Of a stretch of DNA of 64,000 bases, positions 35,283-45,245 are shown in pieces. The stretch's first letter is position 1, and each line of letters begins with the position of its first letter. The translations under genes and the position numbers were made by a program. The DNA lies in NCBI GenBank assembly GCA_030142905.1, contig JASJOG010000201.1:305001-369000 (forward strand). The letters are read 5' to 3'. Under the pieces are notes generated by a model that worked only from the letters and a program-made list of their open reading frames with translations, made no database searches and had not been told where the DNA came from. This DNA is from Heliopora coerulea. Lineage: Eukaryota; Cnidaria; Anthozoa; Scleralcyonacea; Helioporidae.

Positions 35283-37786
35283 TCAAGTTTCAATGATTAT
35301 CAAGAGTAAAGAATCCATTCTAGACGAGGCAAACCATATAGCAAATCGGGCTAGTCGGAAAAGATGTCCGGGAGACACAATCCGCCCCTTATCCAACGGT
35401 ATGTAACACAACTTAAGATTGTCGTGATGAACTACCATCTCTCTTCCTTCCTTCGACCGCACACGGTATGTCACTCCTAGTCTACTCAACACCTTATACG
35501 GACCCATCCACTTCCTACCGAGCTTCCATTTCTTAGGGCGTCTCACCCAAACTGTTTGACCCGTAACATACGGTTTCCATTTCGGATTTTGGTGTTGAAC
35601 ACGTCTAGCCAAACTCACCTGTCTTAACGTTCTTTAGTGATATGTCTGACATTTTGAAGAACTGTTCTAACTGTTTGTGCATACTCTGTTTGGGTACTAG
35701 GGTTTCCGACAGTCACGCCAAATTCCAATTCCAAAGGCATACGAGGGAGCTTACCAAAGACTAATTCGTATGGGCTAAACCCGGTAGATTCGTGTTTACT
35801 AGTGTTGTATGCATATACAACGGTGTCTAACCACACATCCCAATCGTCTGCTCTAGTGGATACATAATTGGCGAGCATATCTTGCAGTGTGCGATTCTGC
35901 CGTTCGACCTGGCCATCACCACTGGGATGGTAGGCTGTAGTGCGCGTCTTTGTTATTCCCATTATGTTGCAAATTTCGTGCATGAGTGTGCTTTCGAAGT
36001 TTGAACCTTGATCCGAATGCAGCACAGCTGGGGGTCCGAAGCGCGAAAACACTTTGGACACTAAAATATTAGCTACCGTAGAAGCCTTCTGATCTTTCGT
36101 TGGAAATGCTTCACACCACTTGGTAAAGTGATCCATGAGCACAAGTATATACTTGTTTCCTTTGGTGGTCTCCGACACAGGTCCCATGTAATCTAATGTC
36201 CAAAAAGTAAAAGGTTCACCGACATCTATAGTTTGCATGGGCGCTTTGTCTGGGATTGGCTGAGATTTACGCCGTTGGCAAGATAGGCAGTGTCGTACAT
36301 GAGACTGAACTGATGCGCGCAAATTTGGCCAATAAAATCGTTCGCGAATTCTTTCCTCCGTTCTCACTGAACCTAGGTGACCACAAGGACTATCATCCAT
36401 GCCTTGAAGGATTGTTGGCACAACGGATTGCGGAACAACGACAGCGTGATTAGGATGAGCGGAGTGTTTCTGACGAGATCTTACTAAAAGGTCCTCATGC
36501 ATGAATAATCGGTCATAATTATACCAAAAATTTCGTAATATGGGATCATCTTTCCAATCGTTAAAGTCAGGTCTTGGCTTCTTTTGAAGTTTGAGCTCAA
36601 TGACCTTAGAAATGCACGCATCTTGGCGTTGCGCTTCATGCAAATTAATTATCTGATTAATCTTGACTGCATTTGTATGGTAAGGGGCACATACTTCCTT
36701 ACACGCAGAGTGTTGAAAGGGGAGCGCTTCAGGGTTAAGCATTGCATCAGATGAAGTGTATTGTGTTCGGAATACAGAATCAGTAAACCAGTTAACTATA
36801 TTTCGAAAAAGGATTAATAGTAGAAATCCATAGTAAAGCGGTGTTTTAAACCAGCGTTTCGCCGCTTTGTCGTGTTCTTGTGCTGGTGTAACAAAACGGG
36901 TGGTTGAACATTCCGCAACGCGGTCGCTGCTTTCGTTCACTAAACGAGATAAGGCGTCGGCATTGCAGTGTGATTTCCCAGGTCTATGTTGAACCGAAAA
37001 CTCAAATTCCTGCAAATCCATTAACCACCGCGCTACCCGACCTTTTGGCTCTATACTATTTAGCCAACGAAGTGCACTGTGATCAGTGACAATGATAAAT
37101 TTGCGGCCTAGAAGGTAAAGACGAAAATGCTGTGTCCCGTAGTGAATTGCGAGAGCTTCCTTCTCGGTGGTAGCATAGTTGCGTTCTCGAAGTGTAAGGT
37201 TGCGAGAACCGTAAGCTACGACTCGTTCCATGTCGTTGTCATCGCGTTGAGACAAAACTACGCCGCGGCCAACATCTGACGCATCGGTATATAACGTAAA
37301 CTCTCGGTCGAATTTTTGATAGGCTAATACTGGTGCGGAACAGAGCTGACGTTTAAGGTGCACAAAAGAAATCTCACATTCGTTTGACCAGTAGAAAGGT
37401 TTCTGCGATTCGGCTTTTGTTGTAAGTTTTGTCAACGGAGCAGCGATAGTTGCCAAGTTAGGAATAAAGCGTCGACAATAGCTAGCTAGCCCTAGAAAAC
37501 TCCGCAGTTCTTTTAGACACGTCGGGGGTGCAATTTCCTGTACCGCTTTGACCTTACTTGGGTCTGGCATCACGCCCTGTTTCGAGACCACATGGCCGAG
37601 AAAAGACACTTTCGTTTCCGCAAATCGACACTTCTCCAATTTAACTCGCAAATTATGTTGCTGAAACCTATCCAATACTATTTTTAAGCGTTCGTTATGC
37701 TCGCGAAGAGTACGTCCAAAACAAATAACATCATCAAGATAATATAAGCATATTTCGAACGTTAACCTTGCCAAGATGATTTCCAT
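35283..37786 (-). pseudogene. Ty3 pol, second part: RT catalytic site, RNase H, integrase
   Basis: The 720-codon frame 37786-35624 has the catalytic YLDD at residues 16-19, then YTDASDVGRGVVLS of RNase H, a zinc-binding H-H-C-C region (CGHLG to CLSCQRRK) and integrase acids in WTLDYMGP, LHSDQGSNFES and GDGQVERQNRTL. The frame stops at 35624 and the C-terminal integrase region continues in another frame (35618-35283: WVRRPKKWKLGRKWMGPYKV). So a single-base shift splits the integrase tail. The first part of RT lies upstream in a different frame (break near 37820). Confidence 0.9.
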
Positions 37787-37815
37787 GGCCCGTTGAAAAG
37801 TGGCAGGCGCTGTTT

Positions 37816-39156
37816 TTAAGCCGAACTCATACGGTTGAACTCAAAAAGACCGGAACTGGTGGCGAAAGCGGTTTTCGATTGATCGTTGGGGTCAACGGAT
37901 ATTTGCCAGTATCCGCTCCGCAGATCTAAAATTGAAAAATATGTGGCATCCCCTAGCGAATCAAGAATATCCGTGATGTTCGGGATCGGGTGCACATCAT
38001 TAAGCGTCACCTGGTTTAATTTGCGATAGTCTACACAAAACCGAAGTTCGCCTGAACGTTTTCTTACTAAGACAATTGGACTTGACCAGGGACTCGTGCT
38101 AGGTCGAATAATTCCTTGCTCTAACATTTCCTTAATCTGCCTGTCGGCTTCTTCTCGATAGGCGTAAGGCAAACGTCGCGGGCGTTGTTTAATTGGAGCG
38201 GAATTACCGGTATTAATGGTGTGCATTACCACGTTTGTATGGCCCAATTCTTCTTCAAAGACATCGCTAAATTCGGATAAAACGTCAAAAATACTATCTT
38301 TTGCAAGGCGATCTAGCTCAGGTTTTATAACCTTTTCGAATCTGGCCTTATTACACTTCGAATCATCGGTTTTAATTCCGCAGCATGCCTCAGCGACTTT
38401 ACTATGAGATTCAACTAGTGGGCTAAATGTAACAATTTTAGTACCAAACCTTAGCTCTGCTGGTTTACTCAAAGCGTTCATAACTCTAATTAAAACATTT
38501 CTACCGTTTGGACAGACAACGGTGTGAGCCACGTGCGTTCCCTCCCCTACATCTTTATTGCCTGGGGGTGCTATCATACCTACTTCAGTCCTTGCCGACT
38601 TCATTAACCTCCTTTCCACGATCATTTCAGTACGAGCTGGCACCACTACATTTTGGTCTAAAACGACCACAACATCGGCCTTCATACGCGACTGGACGAG
38701 AACGGTTGAATCCCCCTCGCGCGTCTCAGGAGCTTCAGTGGTCTGAAAAGGATCAGCACTACTTGCCTCAGTTACTCCCAAAACCGTTCCACCTTTGGTC
38801 GGAGGGAAAAAACTCACATTGGTCCTCCCATGGAGCCCTGTTAAATAATAGGAGCTACACCCCTTATCAAAATTGCCCTTTAAACTTAACCTATTTTCTC
38901 TAAGGAAGTCCCACCCTAACACGCAGTCGTAACTGATGTTGTTGCTAACCAGAAATCGTCCGTTGTACGTTACCTTACTTTTGGGAAGCTTTGCATTTAC
39001 CATTAGTTGACCAAGAATACTTAAACTACTCCCTGTGATTGAGACACACCGTTCTGCCACGGTAGTATCCATTAGGTGATTATCAAAATCAATAATAGAA
39101 TGAATTTTATCGCTAATGAATGTTCTCATTGAGCCTGTATCAATAAGTGCATGCAC
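37816..39156 (-). pseudogene. Ty3 pol, first part: protease and N-terminal RT
   Basis: The frame begins just after the solo LTR with ALIDTGSMRTFIS, where DTG is the aspartic protease active site. It continues with RT motifs INTGNSAPIKQRPRRLPYAY, PWSSPIVLVRKRSGELRFCV and FSILDLRSGYWQI (first catalytic Asp). It stops at 37816 after a one-base loss within the next conserved block, and RT continues in the frame of 37786. Open sequence upstream of the protease is found on the other side of the solo LTR, which shows that the LTR landed inside the original reading frame. Confidence 0.88.
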
Positions 39157-39188
39157 CTCGACGTCATTAATAAAACACTTAACAAAAG

Positions 39189-39788
39189 TGTTACGAGCCG
39201 GTCCCTATTGAATTATGTGGCTGCTTTTGGTTCAATTTGCTCGCAACAAAGAATACAAAACCAGCTATATTTTCAACTATTTATTTTACTTTACTTGAAT
39301 TACTTAAAGATTAGCGTCTTTATTCTTCCTAACCTTGAAATATGTGTTAACTGCTGTGAGACTGAGCACAACTCTGATCACTCTGCACGCTCTTGGATTT
39401 TGGTTCTTTTGATTTCTTTGACGACTTTGACTTCTTGGTTTCTTCGGTTCTGTTGATTTGTTTGGTTCTTGGTTTTGATAACTTCTTTTCAAGACTTCGG
39501 TTCGTAATGATGTTATTCAGGCTAACGCCTTATGAATAATGCATGCAGTGCTGAGTTGTGCTCTGCCTTTTATACGTTAGGATTATGACTATTTTCTTTA
39601 TGTTAAACGGTGTGTGAAAGCTTGTTCCAGCACAGGATGTCCGTTACGTTATCTTGTTGCGTTTGGAGGTTTACTATTTCCTCACTCGTGCACGAAAGCA
39701 AATTACTCATGCACGAAATGCACGAAAGCAATATTCATGCATGAAAGCAATATATCCTAAATATTATATTTACTATATACATGTAACA
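39189..39788 (-). mobile_element. Solo LTR, 600 bp, inserted in Ty3 pol, with AAAG duplication
   Basis: The block starts TGTTAC and ends GTAACA, a 6-bp terminal inverted repeat. It is flanked by AAAG on both sides (39185-39188 and 39789-39792). On the minus strand it has TATAAAAG (39567-39574) followed downstream by AATAAA (39319-39324), the order expected of an LTR read leftward. It has no internal coding region. It separates two parts of one reading frame that would join when the LTR and one AAAG are left out. Its ends resemble those of the host LTR at 40767, so it is likely a related family. Confidence 0.88.
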
Positions 39789-39893
39789 AAAGGTTGTGTG
39801 GGTACAGAAAAATCTTCGTTACTCTTACTACGATCATTATCACTTACCCAAGGACGACCTGCGATCCCACTTACCGAGTCGCCCTTTGGGAGT

Positions 39894-40727
39894 TTAAACG
39901 GTTCGCACAATCTTTGGCGAAGTGTCCGTATCCCTGGCATTCGTGGCATCTGTTCGCGTTGGTTCTGGAGTCGGTTGACTGTCTTTGGTCTTTGAACCAG
40001 CAGTCTCTGGAAATGTGGCCCTGCTTATTGCAAACAAAACAGGTTCTCCTCTCTCGTTTTGTGCTTGGCTGTTCGTCCCTCTAGGATTGTTCCGTTCCCT
40101 TGCCGACAACTTCTCTTCCATGCTGTTTTGCTTTCTGGCAAGATCAGAAACCATCGCAATTAAGGTAGCCATTTCTTCACCTCCTCCACTTGTTACATTC
40201 GCAGTAAACGTCTCACGGTTCTGGTCTGTGAAGTCTTGAATGGCTTGATACCGCTTGACGGAGGAAACCATCTTCGGCAGATCTGGGGCAGGGTCGCTTT
40301 CCAACAGTTTTATCTTTATGTTCTTTGGCAACCCTTTCATGAACTGTCTCGTCAGGAGTGCTGATTTTGCTCTTTCGTCAACATCAGGATCTGCTTTTAA
40401 CAGGATCTGCTCTAACTCCCATTTATAAACGGATGGGTATTCGCCTGGGTTTAACAATCTCGTCTCAAACTCGGCGTAGTAAATTTCTTTATTGGCCGGT
40501 GGGCACATTGCCTTTTTCAGAGCTTTGACTGCGTTGGCGTAGGACTCACGGCTTGCATCGTCAAATGCGTAAAAATGGCTCGCTGCTTGTCCCCGAAGAA
40601 AAGCGGGTAACTTCTTGATTTTGGCATCCGCGTTCCATCCATTTGCCTCTGCACAAGCGTCGAATTCGCGAAGCCAAGTTACTATGTCTCCGTGTTAAAA
40701 TTTACCAGGCAAAATTGCTGTCGCCAT
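39894..40727 (-). pseudogene. Ty3 gag with two zinc knuckles, one stop and one frameshift
   Basis: The start ATG is at 40727. A TAA follows at codon 11 (40697-40695), after which the same frame runs for about 190 codons with GWNADAKIKKLPAFLRGQAA and FMKGLPKNIKIKLL, a gag capsid-like region. Near 40060-40090 the frame changes. The zinc knuckles CFVCNKQGHISRDC (40000-40041) and CHECQGYGHFAKDC (39907-39948) lie in the new frame. Both have the C-x2-C-x4-H-x4-C spacing that binds element RNA. The protein cannot be made intact. Confidence 0.85.
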
Positions 40728-40744
40728 GGTTGGGGATTCAACAG

Positions 40745-40762
40745 ATCCCACCGCTGCCACCA
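40745..40762 (-). other. Candidate primer-binding site of the Ty3 element
   Basis: TGGTGGCAGCGGTGGGAT starts with TGG, the complement of tRNA 3' CCA, four bases inside the LTR end and just before gag. The priming tRNA was not identified. Confidence 0.55.
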
Positions 40763-40766
40763 AATT

Positions 40767-41014
40767 TGTTACGTGCCGATCGAATGGAAACGCGCACACT
40801 CTGAGATCCAGTGCAAATCTGACTTTATTCTTTTTCCGAACTCTGTTTTTATCTTTGTTATGTTACTATTTTTATATTTTTAATTTCCCCCGAGTAATTA
40901 AGTTAACATAAAGATCACACAAACAGGATACACAGTAATTAACACACTTTACACTCATGTAGACCGCTTGTCTGAAATACTGACTGACATTGAACAGTTA
41001 CACAGAATATAACA
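40767..41014 (-). repeat. 5' LTR of the Ty3 element, about 248 bp
   Basis: The plus strand reads TGTTACGTGCC at 40767 and ATATAACA at 41007-41014, giving an imperfect TGTTA...TAACA terminal inverted repeat. It is directly followed by the primer-binding site on the inner side and by the cut lectin-like gene on the outer side. No second LTR was available for comparison. Confidence 0.65.
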
Positions 41015-41334
41015 AAATGAAATGCATTTCTGTTCATTATGATAGGGAATCACATCCCTTTAAAATTGCTAATTCAAGAATTTTTTGCAATGGAAAATTA
41101 ATAAAAACATTTGCATCTGCACAGGTTACAAGTGGTTTAACTTCGTTGGTTTTTGGAGGAAGTAATAAAACTGTAAAAAATGGTAAAGTGACAGATTGTT
41201 TTAAAGGAAAAATTGCATTTATTGCTATACAATTACATAAAAAAATAACAGATAAAGAAATTTTAATGAATCATATTGTATTGTGTCAAAAATTTAATGT
41301 AGATTTTGATGAATCTATTATTAATGATTTATAA
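41015..41334 (+). pseudogene. Lectin/laminin-G-like C-terminal fragment
   Basis: The open frame continues from the Ty3 LTR border to a stop at 41334. It encodes CISVHYDRESHPFKIANSRI, FASAQVTSGLTSLVFGG and FKGKIAFIAIQLHKKITDKE. The alternation of SLVFGG, KGKIAF and a late ILMNHIVLCQKF resembles the last strands of concanavalin-like (laminin-G/lectin) domains, which occur in fibre or attachment proteins of viruses. The N-terminal part is missing because the LTR begins exactly upstream, so no start codon of its own is seen. The domain assignment is moderate. Confidence 0.5.
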
Positions 41335-41509
41335 ATTTTACTTGAATTTGTTTAAAATTTGTTTGAAGTAGATTGTAAGTTAATTTTAAATACACTTGTG
41401 GCAACTTGTAATAACTTTGAATAAATTTTAAATACACTTTTGACAACTTGTAATAAATTTTAAATACACTTACAATAAATTTTAAATAAAATTATAAAAA
41501 GATAAATAA

Positions 41510-42023
41510 ATGAGTGAACAGAGTGACCAAAGTAAACAAACGCTGAAGCCGGAAGAAGTGAACACTTCTGATAAACAGCTTTTGACTGATAAACAACCAA
41601 AGGTTGATAAAGTAACAGCAGTTGAAAAAACTGCTAAAGTAAAAGATCCAAGAAAAATAGAATTGGGAAAAAGGTTAGCAAAAATTTCAAGAGAAGAAAA
41701 AGAAAGAAAAGCAAGACAACGAAGTGAAGTAGAAAATGCTAGAGTAGAAAATGAAGAAGTAAATAATTACATTGATTTTTGGACCTTCCGCTTTGCGGTA
41801 TTTGATTGGAGGTGTAGGGGTTGTTGCTGAACTGGGTGGATTATACTTTGCATATAAAAAAGACAAAAGGGAAAGCGAACAAAGCGAGCAAAGTGATCGA
41901 CCGAAGGTCTCAGCACAGCAACAAAGAGAAGAAAAAGAAATAGTAAGAAAGAATAAGAACAAAATTAATAAAAGTGTGCAATTGCAGGGTGATCCATCAA
42001 GGTGTTCTATTGAAAACCTGTAA
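41510..42023 (+). pseudogene. Charged single-pass membrane protein, one frameshift
   Basis: The ATG at 41510 opens a hydrophilic, lysine/glutamate-rich region with coiled-coil character (about 83 residues). The frame then shifts by one base between about 41772 and 41785, in a T run. The other frame continues with ALRYLIGGVGVVAELGGLYF, a likely transmembrane helix, then another charged tail to 42023. A small GC-rich hairpin (CCGC-TTT-GCGG at 41789-41799) follows the break, and the tail carries one of the recurring hairpin modules (41896-41913). Function unknown. Confidence 0.55.
41896..41913. repeat. Hairpin module copy in the membrane-protein gene
   Basis: ATC-GACC-GAA-GGTC-TCAG: a perfect 4-bp stem with a 3-nt loop and the shared flanks. 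Confidence 0.6.
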
Positions 42024-42088
42024 GGAAGCAAACCGTGAAACCGACCATACAGGTTTTTAATAAAAATTTTTTTTATGTATATAAATAA

Positions 42089-42322
42089 ATGACTGAAACG
42101 AATAGAAAAGAAGTTATGAATGAATTATATGATTCTACACTAATTACATTGGGTGCTGTGGGAATTGGAATGATAACAAGAAGAGTATTTAGTGATGGTT
42201 TGTCAACTCCGGCTAGTTTAGTGCCTACTTTAAAACTTACAGCAGCTGTAGGATTATCAACACTTGGAATTAAATATGCACAAGACAAAAAGTGGCTTCC
42301 TACGGATCCTTTCAAACAATAA
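42089..42322 (+). CDS. Small membrane protein, two possible helices
   Basis: The 77-residue intact frame has hydrophobic stretches STLITLGAVGIGMITRRVF and LVPTLKLTAAVGLSTLGIKY, separated by a short polar loop, and a charged end. It is preceded by ATAAATAA, like its neighbours. No family recognised. A role in the particle or membrane of the virus-like element is a guess from context. Confidence 0.6.
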   Translation: MTETNRKEVMNELYDSTLITLGAVGIGMITRRVFSDGLSTPASLVPTLKLTAAVGLSTLGIKYAQDKKWLPTDPFKQ

Positions 42323-42338
42323 AACAGCAAAGCGAGTG

Positions 42339-42356
42339 ATCGAACGGAGTTTTCAG
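42339..42356. repeat. Hairpin module copy in an intergenic spacer
   Basis: ATC-GAAC-GGA-GTTT-TCAG: the stem closes with one G-T wobble and has the same flanks. It lies after the stop at 42322, so coding constraint cannot explain it. AAGCGAGTGATCGA upstream resembles the copy at 41880-41900. Confidence 0.6.
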
Positions 42357-42405
42357 CGAAGCAAGCGAAGCATGTGAACAAAATAAAAAAAATAAATAAA
42401 AATAA

Positions 42406-42822
42406 ATGGAAACAGTAGTTGGTGGATTATTTAATGCTGTTGCTTTTGCAGGTGCTGGATTTTTATTTAGTAAACTTAATCATACTGGATATGAAAAAGA
42501 GATAAAAAAACATAATGAAGCAATGGAAAAACTGAGGGAAGCGAAGGAAAAATGGTATGAAGAGCAAGTGAAAAGAAAAGAAGAAATTGAAAGATTAAGA
42601 CAGCAATTATCAGATGCAAATGCAGATATAAATCGAACAAACACAGCATTTAAAACTCTTGTGCGTGTGAAAAGTTTAGAGAAAGAATACAGTGAATCTG
42701 CGGGAAATGAACCAAAGTTGGAGGATTACTATAAACCTTCAGATGAGATGAAAGAATATCAAAATGTTGCTTTTTTTCTGGTTGGGATTTCAGGAGGCTT
42801 CATAGTTTACAAATTTATATAA
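42406..42822 (+). CDS. Membrane-anchored coiled-coil protein
   Basis: Intact, 138 residues. A hydrophobic N-terminus (VGGLFNAVAFAGAGFLFSKL) is followed by a long charged heptad-like helix (residues about 30-80, EKWYEEQVKRKEEIERLRQQ) and a hydrophobic C-terminus (VAFFLVGISGGFIVYKF). The two ends may both sit in a membrane with the coiled coil between. It is preceded by a TAAATAAA word and packed tightly between neighbours. I know of no characterised homologue. Confidence 0.65.
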   Translation: METVVGGLFNAVAFAGAGFLFSKLNHTGYEKEIKKHNEAMEKLREAKEKWYEEQVKRKEEIERLRQQLSDANADINRTNTAFKTLVRVKSLEKEYSESAGNEPKLEDYYKPSDEMKEYQNVAFFLVGISGGFIVYKFI

Positions 42823-42839
42823 CGGTATAAATAAAATAA

Positions 42840-43079
42840 ATGAACATTTTTGAATTTATTTTAGATTACTTTAAAAACGGAAAAATTGATAAAAAATATA
42901 ATAATTGGTTAAAAGATGAAAATGTTTATAATTTATTTAAAATTGCCATTAAATATTATAGTTTTCTATTTGATTATTTAAATTTAAATGGTTTTAATTG
43001 TAATTGTATGGAAAACTTTAAAAATTTAATAAATTTGGAGATTAAATTATACAAGATTTACAAGATTCAGAAAAGATAA
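42840..43079 (+). CDS. Small hypothetical protein of the virus-like element
   Basis: 79 residues, asparagine-, lysine- and tyrosine-rich, starting 17 bases after the previous gene's stop, downstream of ATAAATAAAATAA. It has two cysteines (FNCNCM) and no transmembrane segment or known motif. It fits the tight gene packing, but its small size makes it uncertain. Confidence 0.45.
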   Translation: MNIFEFILDYFKNGKIDKKYNNWLKDENVYNLFKIAIKYYSFLFDYLNLNGFNCNCMENFKNLINLEIKLYKIYKIQKR

Positions 43080-43158
43080 ATACCAACTTTTAACTTATTT
43101 ATTTTTGTTTTTTAAGAAAAAAAAATTGTTCTTAAATAAAAAATAGTATATAATAAAA

Positions 43159-43500
43159 ATGAACAATCAAAGTCATTATACTATTAAGCAATTGAGAGAT
43201 ATTGCAAAAGAAAATAAAATAAAATATTATAAAACTTACAAAAAAAATGAGCTTGAAAAAATACTGGGTTCGGAAATTAGTAAACCTAATGAAAAGTTTG
43301 AAAAATATTGCAGAGAAAAAATGAAAAGACCAACACCAATAATTATTATAAACAAAGAAACAGGTGAAATTTTCAATTTTAAAAGTCTTTATTCTGCTGC
43401 AAAAAATTTTAACCTAAATGCAGAAAGCATCAAGTACAGAATTAAAGCAAAAAAATATTTGAAAATTAATGATCAAACATTTTTGGTTTTTGCTGAATAA
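43159..43500 (+). CDS. SAP-like plus NUMOD-like DNA-binding protein
   Basis: 113 residues, intact. The N-terminus (YTIKQLRDIAKENKIKYY, then KKNELEKIL) has the two-helix pattern of SAP/Rho-N DNA-binding motifs. The C-terminal half (KETGEIFNFKSLYSAAKNFN, then SIKYRIK) has the NUMOD1/IENR-type helix-turn-helix pattern found at the end of homing endonucleases. No nuclease core is present. A DNA-binding factor of the element is the best reading. The combination is uncommon. Confidence 0.65.
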   Translation: MNNQSHYTIKQLRDIAKENKIKYYKTYKKNELEKILGSEISKPNEKFEKYCREKMKRPTPIIIINKETGEIFNFKSLYSAAKNFNLNAESIKYRIKAKKYLKINDQTFLVFAE

Positions 43501-43542
43501 GCATTTTGCTCTTAAGGAAAAATTTGTATATAATAAAAAGCA

Positions 43543-43778
43543 ATGAATCAAGTAGTCTCAGAAAAAGTTGTTGAAATATTTTTAAAACCAGAAAATTATG
43601 AAAATAATGATAAAGACCATTTATATTATATTTTTACTGAAGAAATTGCTAAAATTGCTGGTGAAGTAGAATTATACCACATCATGAATTTATAATAAAT
43701 TATGAAGAAAAATTTTGTATTTTTAGTGATTTTGAAATTGATTATGAAGCTGAAAAAAAAAATTTATACAAATTATAA
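43543..43778 (+). pseudogene. Small acidic protein, one frameshift
   Basis: The ATG at 43543 opens 50 codons (VVEIFLKPENYENNDKDHLY) to a stop at 43695. The frame one base off continues without a gap to 43778 with EFIINYEEKFCIF and DFEIDYEAEKKN. A single-base change near 43672-43680 best explains the split. The original product would be about 78 residues. Function unknown. Confidence 0.5.
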
Positions 43779-43947
43779 AATTATTTTGAAACCAAGACCA
43801 AAAAGATTAAATTTATTAATTAATATTTTTATATTTAATTATTGAAGACCTTTGGTGTGTGGTTAAGAATAAAAATCAGATGATTTTTATTCTTTTTTTT
43901 TTTGCATCATATTGCATTTAGAGAAAAAATAAACATATAAATAAAGA

Positions 43948-44337
43948 ATGAATACAACAAAAAATTTATTGGACACAGATGTCCCTAATATTAATACAAC
44001 TTTATTAAAACCAAAAAATGTTTTTAAAAGAGGAAATTTACTTGATACACCAAATCCTGGTTATGATTTTAAAAATATATTACAACCAACAAAATATGTT
44101 TCAAAAATTAAAAGTTTGATTGAAAGGTCTAAAGAAAAAGCAGATAATTTATTTAACAAGCCTAAAGAAGAAGTACTTAATTTATTTGATAAATATAGAA
44201 ATAATGTAAACAAAGGAACAGAAAAAATAACAAATTGGTATAATCATTTAAAAGTAAATGTTTTAAATATATTTAATAAAATACAGGAAAAATCACAAAT
44301 GTCTGATCCAAAGTTTGAGCTGGTAGAGAAGCTTTGA
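43948..44337 (+). CDS. Hypothetical 129-residue protein upstream of polymerase
   Basis: Intact frame after an ATAAATAAAG word. It is lysine- and asparagine-rich with three related segments containing NLFNKPKEEVLNLFDKYR-like words near residues 65-115, suggesting repeated helices. Its TGA at 44335-44337 lies within the open polymerase frame (open from 44319), so the two genes touch. In protein-primed systems a terminal protein may be encoded next to or fused with the polymerase. Whether this is one is only a thought. Confidence 0.5.
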   Translation: MNTTKNLLDTDVPNINTTLLKPKNVFKRGNLLDTPNPGYDFKNILQPTKYVSKIKSLIERSKEKADNLFNKPKEEVLNLFDKYRNNVNKGTEKITNWYNHLKVNVLNIFNKIQEKSQMSDPKFELVEKL

Positions 44338-44467
44338 ATGTTACAAAACATTATGAACTAGATTTGGAAAAATATGGAATGACTTTATATGATCCTTTGA
44401 GTGTGTTGGAAAAAATAAAACCATTGGTGATTAAAAAATTTAAAAAATATCCAAGTACATCGAGCAA

Positions 44468-44518
44468 TCGCCCAAAGGGCTCAGAGCCAGAGGCTCAAGC
44501 TCTCAGAACCGCAGGTTC
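44468..44518. repeat. Triple hairpin module in the polymerase gene
   Basis: ATC is followed by GCCC-AAA-GGGC and TCA, then GAGCC-AGA-GGCTC, a spacer AAGCTCTCA, and GAACC-GCA-GGTTC. It is GC-rich inside an AT-rich gene and in frame. It shares layout with 41896-41913, 42339-42356 and 51005-51040. Confidence 0.75.
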
Positions 44519-45128
44519 AAAACAACAATTAACCTTTGTTTGCTTAATGAAAAAAACAAATCCTGCAACTGGAGAAGAAACTGTGGATAAAGCACATTTT
44601 CATAGCTATTATGAAGAAATTTTTACTGGAAGCAATTTTGATGAAATATATGAAAAAATGGTTCAAAAAATTATTCTAAGTTTTGAAGAATATTTAAAAA
44701 ATTCAAGTTTATGGAAATTTTATAAAAGTTTAAAAGTAATTCTTAATATTAATAACATTCAACGATTACTTGCATCATCTTTTATTTCAACTCCAAAATT
44801 TTTAAAAAATAAAAATGCAATTATTTATCCACAAAATGATGATCAAAAATGTTTATTGTGGTGTGTGGTAATAAATGAACTTTTGAAAACCAATCCAAAT
44901 TTGAGAAATCCTGGTAGAATTACAAAAATTTTAAAAAAGAAAGCTGAGGGTTTTAATATTAAAGGAATTAATTTCCCCTGTGGATTTTCAGATACTGATA
45001 AATTTGAAAAATATAATAATATTTCAATTAATGTCTTTGGATATAATGAAGAAAAAAGGTTTGGAAATCAAAAGCATGAAATTTTTCCTTTGAGGGTGAG
45101 TAAATTGAACGAAGAACATCTGGGCACG

Positions 45129-45245
45129 CATGTGGATACACATGTGAACACACATGTGAACACACATGTGAACACACATGTGAACACACATGTGAACACA
45201 CATGTGAACACACATGTGAACACACATGTGAACACACATGTGAAC
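45129..45245. repeat. 12-bp in-frame minisatellite in the polymerase gene
   Basis: ACACATGTGAAC is repeated about nine times without a break, after a slightly different first unit with GTGGAT. Each unit codes HVNT. The array replaces a single H-V-N that normally leads into the LLI strand of this domain. Confidence 0.95.

Larger units (their letters stand above)
35283..41014 (-). mobile_element. Ty3/gypsy LTR retrotransposon, truncated, with nested solo LTR
   Basis: Reading leftward: a 5' LTR (40767-41014), a TGG-beginning primer-binding-like site, gag with two zinc knuckles, protease, RT, RNase H and integrase. The order RT-RH-IN marks Ty3/gypsy. The copy has a stop and frameshift in gag, a frameshift in RT and another after the integrase core. 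The 3' LTR is missing. It cuts the left end of the virus-like element at 41015. A 600-bp solo LTR interrupts its pol frame. Confidence 0.85.

Noticed and set aside
38216..38903. Plus-strand open frames over Ty3 pol
   Set aside because: They are opposite-strand shadows of the protease/RT frame.
44319..44380. Programmed frameshift joining the 129-residue protein to the polymerase
   Set aside because: The frames do touch, but no slippery site or structure is clear; a separate start at 44379 is simpler.
45024..45239. Minus-strand open frames in the 12-bp repeat
   Set aside because: They are shadows of the HVNT-coding minisatellite of the polymerase gene.
45129..45245. CRISPR array
   Set aside because: The 12-bp units are contiguous with no spacers, lie in a reading frame and are in an animal genome.
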